Shown piece after piece: positions 10,754 to 15,373 of a stretch of DNA of 15,373 nt. The DNA is from Smittium mucronatum (lineage: Eukaryota; Kickxellomycota; Harpellomycetes; Harpellales; Legeriomycetaceae). Position 1 is the stretch's first letter. Every line of letters begins with the position of its first letter. Under the pieces are notes generated by a model. The model ran no database searches. It saw nothing but the letters and a program-made list of their open reading frames with translations, and was not told where the DNA came from. The stretch is from NCBI GenBank assembly GCA_001953115.1, contig LSSL01002572.1, forward strand, positions 1-15,373. Reading direction: 5' to 3'. A program made the position numbers and the translations under genes.

Positions 10754-10927
10754 ATGGCAGATTTACACCTTTTAACTACCAAATTCGGAAAATTTAAATT
10801 GGACATGTGCATTTACATTCAAAAAAGGTTAGAACCAATTGAAAAAAAGTGAAATAAATTCCAGAATAAGTGATTTGCGGCACATAAAAAGTGAGATCAA
10901 AATCTAAAAAAGTGGGTTTCGGCTTAG
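10754..10927 (+). pseudogene. ATG-initiated frame with TGA at heptad spacing
   Basis: From ATG at 10754 a 32-codon frame begins MADLHLLTTKFGKFK, passes KRLEPIEKK and meets TGA at 10850. Read on in the same register, it gives NKFQNK-TGA, FAAHKK-TGA, DQNLKK-TGG, then VSA and TAG at 10925. The TGA codons at 10850, 10871 and 10892 are exactly 21 bases apart. The next equivalent codon (10913) is TGG, which suggests an ancestral seven-residue repeat ending K-K-W whose Trp codons decayed to TGA. The same TGG-to-TGA change is seen in the LINE fossil at 4370-6280. No family is recognised. It is either a pseudogene of a small repetitive protein or a chance result of a decayed 21-bp tandem repeat. Confidence 0.35.
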
Positions 10928-10977
10928 AATAATCAATAAAAAGTTATAAAAAAGTGCTCTGAAATTGGCGGTACAAT
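10810..10977 (+). repeat. Degenerate 21-bp tandem repeat
   Basis: Eight consecutive 21-base units can be laid out. They are best conserved over their last nine bases, A(A/T)AAAAGTG. Ends fall at 10830 (AAAGGTT variant), 10851, 10872, 10893, 10914, 10935 (poor) and 10956, after which the pattern fades. The other twelve bases vary strongly. G+C is higher than in the flanks. Because 21 is a multiple of three, the array is also a seven-codon repeat in the frame of the ATG at 10754. Confidence 0.5.
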
Positions 10978-11031
10978 TATATGTGATTTAAATTTAATAT
11001 AATCATCAATTATATTATTTAAAAAAGCGAA

Positions 11032-11065
11032 TATATATGATTCATATTTTTCAAAATCATATATA
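11032..11065. repeat. 11-bp inverted repeat (hairpin)
   Basis: TATATATGATT is followed, after a 12-base loop, by its exact complement AATCATATATA. It is almost entirely A/T, so it may be chance. It is one of the longest perfect stems seen in the window. Confidence 0.45.
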
Positions 11066-11908
11066 ATATTAAAATAATAAATTTTGATAAAAATGATCGA
11101 AAATAATATTTTAAAAGAGAGTGTTAACTAGCTCATAAATACGCTTTAAATTATACCATCTTAATTTTAATATACAGTGTTTTTTTAGATTATATATAAA
11201 TATCACATGCAAAATTCAAACATCATAAACTCGAGCTTATCGAAAATCCAAAGTCCTGTTTTTCATAAAACTATTTTATATGACCGTGGATTTTTATACG
11301 AAACTTTCAATTTACAATACCAAAAAGTTATACATATCTGAGCAAATAAAGAAGATGATTTTACTTTTAAATTATGTTTATTGTAAATTTTTATGGCAAA
11401 ATATATTTAATTATTCAAAACAGTACATTATTAACTAACCACAACACATAGTACTTGATTAAATAGTTGAATTTAGTTGTTTAAATATTGTCTGTAAAAA
11501 TTGGTTATAGAGGTACCCATTTAAAGATATACATATTTTAAATAATCAAATTCCACTAAACAATTAAGTAAGTGATCTATGGAATTTTTCATCAATTAAG
11601 TATAAATTGTTTTCATTTAACTGACAACCTTGTATAGGCGATTAAAAAAGCAACATTTTTAAGCAAAAAAAATTTTATAACTATCAAGTAATAGTAACAG
11701 TAACTGGCTAAATATGTCTGGAGATTTATTCCTAGATTTCTCTAACTAATGTGTTTGAATATATTGGTGAACACAAACCATAGATAAATATATCTTTTCA
11801 AAACTCTTTCTTACAAAAAAATTAGCTAACTCATATATTTAACTCGTATTCAAATTTAAAAAAAAATATAAGTAATAAAGGGTATGAGGTCTTGTAAAAC
11901 TGGAAATA

Positions 11909-11962
11909 ATTTCAGAATTAAGAATTACTTATTTCAGAAATATTTGTTACTTATTCTGAAAT
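11909..11962. repeat. Imperfect inverted repeat
   Basis: ATTTCAGAATTAAG near 11909-11922 pairs with CTTATTCTGAAAT at 11950-11962, with one bulged base. A further ATTTCAGAAAT-like copy sits in the loop. No function is assigned. Confidence 0.4.
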
Positions 11963-12501
11963 CTTTATCGCTTTTTTCGAATTAATTTTCATTTTTTCTG
12001 AACTTTGTCAAAAAAAGGTGTTGTATTAATAGGATAAAATGATAAAATATAGTTTTGATCAATTAAAAAACGTATTTTTAGTTGAAATTTTGTGTAAATA
12101 AATGAGAAATTTTTTATATTTTAATTATATTTCTGAAAAAATTCTGAATTTTCAAAAAAATTTAAATAACCAGTTTTTAACAAAACAGCATAATTTCATC
12201 TATATTTAAATATAATTTATAATTTGAAATATATATCAAAATATGCAATATTTATCAAAAAAATTAATCAATTATTATTATTATTTTTTTATAAAGATTT
12301 TTTATCAAAATATAATATTCTGACTCGGAGCTTATTTTTTTAATTTTGTGACTCTTGGTATTATTAAAGCTTTATTTTTTTTTATTTAGTTTATTGTTAA
12401 AAAAAAAGAAAAAGTATTACTATCATTAATTTTGATATAGTATTTAGTTTATTTTAATAAAAATAGTACTGTTTTAAAAAAAAATTTACTCTAGTTTCTA
12501 A

Positions 12502-12663
12502 ATATTTGATTTTATTCTAGGTAGCTCAAAAAATTTATTATACTCTAATGCCAAAAAAATGAGGTTTCAGAGCATATGTGATATAAAATCCCCTTATAGC
12601 CAAAGATTTAAGGATGTGCAGCTACTAGAAAAGCTGAAAAAAGTTTTGAAAAGAAATTTATGA
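12502..12663 (+). other. Protein-like open frame, unrecognised
   Basis: 53 codons with a mixed residue composition unlike most frames here. They include LLYSNAKKMRFQSICDIK and end in a lysine-rich helix-like tail (DVQLLEKLKKVLKRNL) before TGA. G+C is locally raised at 12541-12650. The first ATG is at 12559 and would give 34 residues. Just upstream, TTTTATTCTAG at 12510-12520 resembles a 3' splice site, so this could be a last exon. No matching upstream exon was found and no family is recognised. A frame of this length is common by chance. Confidence 0.22.
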
Positions 12664-13131
12664 AAATTTTTCACTATTTTAATTATTTTAAATTAATTAT
12701 TATAACTTATTATTGATTTTTAAGTAAATTTTATTTAAAATGTGAGGGGTTAGATATTTTTTTTATATTGTTTATTATTACTAATAATTTATTTAATTTA
12801 GAGAAAAATATTACTACAGATTTATCAACCAATAAAAAAAATATAAATATAAACTCATAAATTATAAGACTTAATTTTTAATATAGCTTTAATTGAGTTT
12901 AAATTAAAAAATAGAATTATATTTATATGATTTTATATTTTTTGGGAATTTAAATTGGTATAACCTTGATTATGTAGAATCGAACTCGATGAAATTTAAT
13001 CGAATTAAATTTAAAATTTAAGTACTTTATCAATCAAATGTAAAGATTGAGAAAAATTACAATTTTTTATAAGAGATATTTTATCAAAAAATAAATATAT
13101 GTTTTGAGATTAAAATTTATTAGAATCTTGA

Positions 13132-13386
13132 CCTAAAATTAAAGCTATCTATTATTTAGTTAAAGTAAAAAAATTTACTTTGATTAAAATCAATACACTC
13201 GGAAACTTTTTAAAAATTTTATTAAATTCAGATATTTCATTGGTAGCATATAAAAAAATGACTAATTCACAAATTTTTAGGCGATTTTTAAATAGAACGA
13301 ATGTAATAAGAAAAAAAATCGGATTAAAGGGATGTTTTTATAGAATTTATCATAATTTTAAGATAATTAGGGATGTATTTTATTAA
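13132..13386 (+). other. 84-codon open frame, unrecognised
   Basis: Open from CCT at 13132 to TAA at 13384-13386. There is no ATG until 13258, so a eukaryotic start would leave only 42 residues. The second half is basic (RRFLNRTNVIRKK, then KGCFYRIYHNFK). A faint likeness to small basic ribosomal proteins is not strong enough to name. Upstream, 12664-13131 holds only shorter frames in other registers. It may be a gene fragment or chance. Confidence 0.2.
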
Positions 13387-13604
13387 AATTGGAAGCTTCT
13401 ACTATCAAAAGCACACTTTTACGAAGAAAATTCCTAATACATGAACTTTTTACAAGACAAATAACTAAAAAAGGATAATATTAACGAGAATTTATGTTAA
13501 ATTTAATGAATAAACATGAGTTAAATTTTATTTACAAGAAAAAAAAAATTAGAATAAAATTTCAAAAAATAGATTTGTCTCTAAAATTAAAAATATGGTA
13601 ATTT

Positions 13605-13609
13605 AAAAA
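13605..13609 (-). terminator. Likely Pol III terminator of the tRNA pair
   Basis: This is the first run of at least four T on the transcribed (minus) strand after the 3' end of tRNA-Asp. It is a T5 run leaving a trailer of about 31 bases. No T4 occurs between 13610 and 13640 on that strand. Pol III usually stops at such runs. The assignment rests on this position rule only. Confidence 0.55.
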
Positions 13610-13640
13610 TCAATAGAATATATGCAATGATATAAATACT

Positions 13641-13712
13641 CTCTCGGACCGGGAATTGAACCCGGGTCGCCAATGTGACAGACTGGAATACTCACCACTA
13701 TACTATCCGAGA
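13641..13712 (-). tRNA. tRNA-Asp (GUC)
   Basis: A 72-base cloverleaf on the minus strand. The acceptor TCTCGGA/TCCGAGA pairs perfectly, with discriminator G. The D stem is GTAT/GTAT. The anticodon stem CCAGT/ATTGG encloses the loop CTGTCAC, giving anticodon GTC. The variable loop is CGAC and the T arm is CCGGG-TTCAATT-CCCGG. It reads GAU/GAC codons. The sequence is close to typical eukaryotic nuclear tRNA-Asp. The B box GGTTCAATTCC and an A-box-like TAGTATAGTGG are intact. No intron and no encoded CCA. It starts two bases after the end of the upstream tRNA-Ile, so the two are probably made as one precursor from one Pol III unit. Confidence 0.97.
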
Positions 13713-13714
13713 AT

Positions 13715-13788
13715 TGCTCACTACAGGGGTCGAACCTGTGACCTTGGCGTTATTAGCACCACGCTCTAACCAACTGAGCTAAGCAAGC
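13715..13788 (-). tRNA. tRNA-Ile (AAU)
   Basis: A 74-base cloverleaf on the minus strand. The acceptor GCTTGCT/AGTGAGC has two G-U type pairs and discriminator A. The D stem GCTC/GAGC has the loop AGTTGGTTA. The anticodon stem TGGTG/CGCCA encloses CTAATAA, giving anticodon AAT. The variable loop is AGGTC and the T arm is ACAGG-TTCGACC-CCTGT. A34, read as inosine after editing, marks a eukaryotic nuclear gene; bacteria and mitochondria use GAU. The A box TAGCTCAGTTGG and B box GGTTCGACCCC are consensus. No intron and no encoded CCA. It is the upstream member of the tandem pair. Confidence 0.97.
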
Positions 13789-14069
13789 ATGTTCCACAAA
13801 ATAATTAATGTTTTTTGTTTATAATTATTGTTTTTCCCTAAAGGGATTTTTAGATAATCCCACATTGAAGTAAAAAGTATATTTTACTATCAATTATTAC
13901 ATCCCAAGTACATATATAACAATCAAGTTGACTTTTATCAATTTTTACACTTAAAGCAAGATATATTTTTATATTTAATCTCGACCTAACGAGTACATAA
14001 ACACCATCCTCGTATATGCTCATTAAGTAAGAATTTTTTTTGACAAATACTTCAATGATCTTATTTAGT
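13789..14069. other. AT-rich 5' flank of the tRNA pair
   Basis: No gene. A short hairpin, GGGATT-TTTAGAT-AATCCC, lies at 13843-13861 and overlaps an alternative TCCC/GGGA pairing at 13835-13846. The 13789-13840 stretch is the 5' flank of the tRNA-Ile gene and is AT-rich, as expected where TFIIIB binds, but no specific element is claimed. Confidence 0.45.
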
Positions 14070-14270
14070 TTATCTAGTTCTCAAAATTATAAATAGAATA
14101 AAAAATAAAACCATTATCTCTTGGAGTGTCGCCTCTGGAATTGATACAATAAAAGGCATTTGCACATTAAATGCTTCAAAAATTGATAGATTTCTATCTA
14201 CATCAATAATCGCTAAATACCCTCTGAAAAAATCAATATATCTAGTATAGGATCGCTGGGAATGTTGGTG
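14070..14270 (-). pseudogene. Open frame with weak ribosomal protein S2 likeness
   Basis: 66 codons on the minus strand between two TAA stops, with no ATG near the start. The stretch LAIIDVDRN, followed by SIFEAFNVQMPFIVSIPEA, resembles the C-terminal part of the S2/SA family, where I-D-x-D...I-x-E-A...[IL]-P is followed by an I-P-x-N segment and a hydrophobic helix. The usual dozen residues between the two parts are missing. G+C is raised locally and the residue mix is protein-like. This could be a decayed exon or organelle-type ribosomal protein fragment, or chance. Upstream on the same strand, 14290-14390 contains RFNPRGENSSIMHLL in another register. Confidence 0.27.
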
Positions 14271-14371
14271 TTATAAAAGTTATTATATTATACCGCTATC
14301 GCATAAAAAAAATCGATGAAATTTTTGTGTTAATAGGTGCATAATTGAGGAATTTTCTCCGCGTGGATTAA

Positions 14372-14408
14372 ATCTAATCATTTTTAAAGAATTATAATTG
14401 GATTAGAT
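14372..14408. repeat. 8-bp inverted repeat
   Basis: ATCTAATC at 14372-14379 is complementary to GATTAGAT at 14401-14408, with a 21-base loop. No function is assigned. Confidence 0.4.
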
Positions 14409-14533
14409 AAATTTTTCATAATTATTGACTCTGGACTTGCTTATAACAAATATTTTTTATTTTGATATATTGAAAGAGATGAGCAAAAAAAATCTTTTTC
14501 TTTAAAAAGATAATAAAAAAAAAGTATAAAAAA

Positions 14534-14574
14534 AAAAGCAAAAGCAAAAACAAAAACAAAAACAAAAAAAAAAC
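14534..14574 (+). repeat. A-rich hexamer array, possible LINE tail
   Basis: Two AAAAGC and three AAAAAC units run without interruption over 14534-14563, followed by A10C to 14574. Read on the minus strand it is a (GTTTTT)n run lying 3' of the young LINE. Some non-LTR elements end in short simple repeats rather than poly-A, so this may mark the 3' tail of the element. It may equally be an unrelated microsatellite. The boundary is not confirmed by a target-site duplication. Confidence 0.5.
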
Positions 14575-14817
14575 AAGATCCCACCCCTTTGGAATATAAC
14601 TTTTAATAATAAAAAAACTATATACAACACGACTAGTGCATAGTATTCAAATTTTGTCTGCATATCCTTTTTTTTTACGCGGAGTTTATTTTTAAACTCA
14701 ATAAAAATGTATATAAACACTAATAAAAAGCTTCAAAAAATGTTTAAATTTTGTGAAAATATATTCTTCCCAACTTTGCTTCCCTTATTTAGCAGCTCCT
14801 CAAACACTAAAATTTTT
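14575..14817 (-). other. Presumed 3' untranslated part of the young LINE
   Basis: Between the end of the second-register frame and the A-rich array there is no convincing coding frame on the minus strand. A 7-bp hairpin, GAGTTTA-TTTT-TAAACTC, lies at 14682-14699. Assignment to the element rests on position only; the old copy at 4370 could not be aligned this far. Confidence 0.35.
14682..14699. repeat. 7-bp hairpin with T4 loop
   Basis: GAGTTTA TTTT TAAACTC is a perfect inverted repeat inside the presumed 3' region of the young LINE. 3' hairpins can serve in recognition by LINE reverse transcriptases, but nothing here shows that role. Confidence 0.5.
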
Positions 14818-14965
14818 TTAAGGGTGCTGGTAATCTATCAATACTTTCCTGTAACAATAAACGTAAACACAAATATAATCCGAAAAATTCGCTGTTCCCA
14901 GCTCAATTACTTCTCCGGTACCGTCAGTGCGGAGCTTAAAATATGATTTTTTAGACCCCCCCCCC
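14818..14965 (-). CDS. Continuation of LINE ORF2 in a second register
   Basis: After the G10 tract (14965-14956), the register shifted from the zinc-finger frame stays open for about 47 codons to TAA at 14820-14818. It reads GSKKSYFKLRTDGTGEV, then IELGTANFSDYI. The decayed copy shows a matching stretch on the minus strand at about 4440-4375, with KTFLMLKT, then TIEL, a stop, and TVKIF. Similarity in this register, in a diverged copy, suggests it is real protein sequence. With one G fewer in the tract, the zinc-finger frame would run into it. I do not recognise a domain here. It could instead be a conserved 3' region that happens to be open. Confidence 0.45.
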
Positions 14966-15373
14966 TCCATGTATTTTTCTGGCCTGCTCCAACTGAGCTG
15001 GATCGGGAGAAGAAACGCTGACACTTTCGCTAAAATTATTATTTTGAGCAAAAAATTGCATAATTGTATTTCTGAGGATCTTATTACATTTATCGCACAC
15101 CAAAAATAAGTGCTCGATTGTCTCTGGCGTATTTTTTTTGCAAAAAGGGCAAAAAAATTTAAATTTTCCGTCGATGATTTTTGCATTGGCCAGGCGTTGA
15201 ACCGTCCAAAACTTACCAATTCGAATTTTTCCGATTTCCTGGAAGCCTATTCGCTGATCTGGGTACAGGGCTTGAAGTTTGATCCAACTTCCAGAACTTT
15301 TTAATCGCCGATTTAGAGCCCATTTGTGAATCATGGATCGGCTATTTAAATTTTTTCGATCGGCCAATGATTT
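14951..15373 (-). CDS. LINE ORF2 C-terminus with zf-RVT-like zinc finger (partial)
   Basis: The frame is open from the right edge to TAA at 14953-14951, 140 codons, so the true start lies outside. It contains HKWALNRRLK, the stretch RIGKFWTVQRLAN, and then a zinc finger with ligands Cys (15151-15149), Cys (15142-15140), His (15112-15110), Cys (15097-15095) and Cys (15088-15086). The spacing is C-x2-C-x9-H-x4-C-x2-C, as in the RT zinc-binding domain of many LINE proteins. Such a domain assists nucleic acid binding during target-primed reverse transcription. The tail is polar and ends HGGGGV at a run of ten G, where the frame is probably shifted relative to the family (see the following entry). 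No internal stop is present, which supports recent activity. Confidence 0.82.
   Translation of the reverse strand, partial: KSLADRKNLNSRSMIHKWALNRRLKSSGSWIKLQALYPDQRIGFQEIGKIRIGKFWTVQRLANAKIIDGKFKFFCPFCKKNTPETIEHLFLVCDKCNKILRNTIMQFFAQNNNFSESVSVSSPDPAQLEQARKIHGGGGV

Larger units (their letters stand above)
10978..12501. other. AT-rich stretch without recognisable gene
   Basis: No gene is called. Two hairpin-forming inverted repeats are listed separately (11032-11065 and 11909-11962). A 20-codon frame with an ATG (MIKYSFDQLKNVF) starts at 12038 and stops within 60 bases, too short to support. Short (TTA) runs occur near 12270. Confidence 0.45.
14534..15373 (-). mobile_element. 3' end of a relatively young LINE, cut by the window edge
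   Basis: This is a non-LTR retrotransposon entering from the right edge on the minus strand. It is recognised by an uninterrupted RT-associated zinc-finger domain (15373-14951) and by G+C clearly higher than the surrounding DNA. From 14885 to the window edge it aligns with the decayed copy at 4370-4800. The reverse transcriptase itself would lie beyond the right edge. The left boundary is uncertain: it is set here at the A-rich hexamer array, with 14818 as the end of the last frame. Confidence 0.75.

Noticed and set aside
10754..10927. Altered genetic code with TGA read as Trp
   Set aside because: The intact LINE frame on the right uses TGG for Trp and standard stops, and TAG also breaks the heptad frame. 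Decay from TGG is simpler.
13641..13788. Mitochondrial or bacterial origin of the window
   Set aside because: tRNA-Ile has anticodon AAU, consensus Pol III A and B boxes are present, and no CCA is encoded. These point to a nuclear eukaryotic genome despite the organelle-like base composition.
14502..14720. Minus-strand frame of 72 codons with an F-C-F-C-F run
   Set aside because: The Phe-Cys run is just the translation of the A-rich hexamer array, so this is a simple-repeat artefact.
14707..14946. Plus-strand frame of 79 codons with an ATG start
   Set aside because: It runs antisense to the second-register LINE frame, which shows similarity to the old copy. The plus-strand frame has no recognisable feature of its own.
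14927..15304. Plus-strand frames at 14927-15109 and 15110-15304
   Set aside because: Both lie antisense to the zinc-finger coding frame, which has clear domain evidence on the minus strand.
1..15373. CRISPR array or other regularly spaced prokaryotic-type repeat
   Set aside because: No set of identical direct repeats with unique spacers was seen. The only regular array is the degenerate 21-base repeat at 10810-10977.

Overview
This window is AT-rich eukaryotic nuclear DNA, with G+C roughly a fifth to a quarter by eye. The best organism evidence is a pair of tRNA genes at 13641-13788. One is tRNA-Ile with anticodon AAU (A34 is the eukaryotic nuclear form), next to tRNA-Asp(GUC), both with perfect internal Pol III boxes. 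Non-LTR (LINE) retrotransposon sequence nearby also fits a nuclear genome. The base composition suits an AT-rich fungus, microsporidian or protist, but nothing here fixes the lineage. I see no intact protein-coding host gene.

Layout. 1-7350 reads as a graveyard of LINE remnants, all pointing leftward (minus strand). There is a weak one at about 1012-2694. A clear one at about 4370-6280 has a recognisable C-terminal zinc finger and decayed reverse transcriptase motifs. A second zinc-finger end of a different LINE type lies at 7196-7315. 7350-13600 is mostly featureless AT-rich sequence in which C tends to exceed G on the plus strand, the opposite of the left part. It carries a few protein-like scraps: a frame at 8330-8473, the longest open frame at 9370-9732, a 21-nt periodic frame with repeated in-frame TGA at 10754-10977, and short frames at 12502-12663 and 13132-13386. 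13605-13788 is the tRNA pair with its likely terminator. 14070-14270 holds a frame that weakly resembles ribosomal protein S2.

14534-15373 is the 3' end of a much younger, higher-GC LINE copy on the minus strand. It enters from beyond the right edge and contains an intact C2HC zinc-finger domain. The 4370-6280 copy belongs to the same family: the two align at the DNA level through the zinc-finger region and on past the young copy's stop codon. Comparing them gives a direct view of decay here, where Trp TGG codons became TGA or TAG and one zinc-binding Cys became Phe.

How it fits together: the window looks like a gene-poor, transposon-degraded interval with one transcribed Pol III unit. The most useful observations are the two-age LINE pair, the G10 tract that decides the frame at the end of the young LINE, the 2-nt gap between the tRNA genes, and the heptad frame with TGA at every seventh codon.
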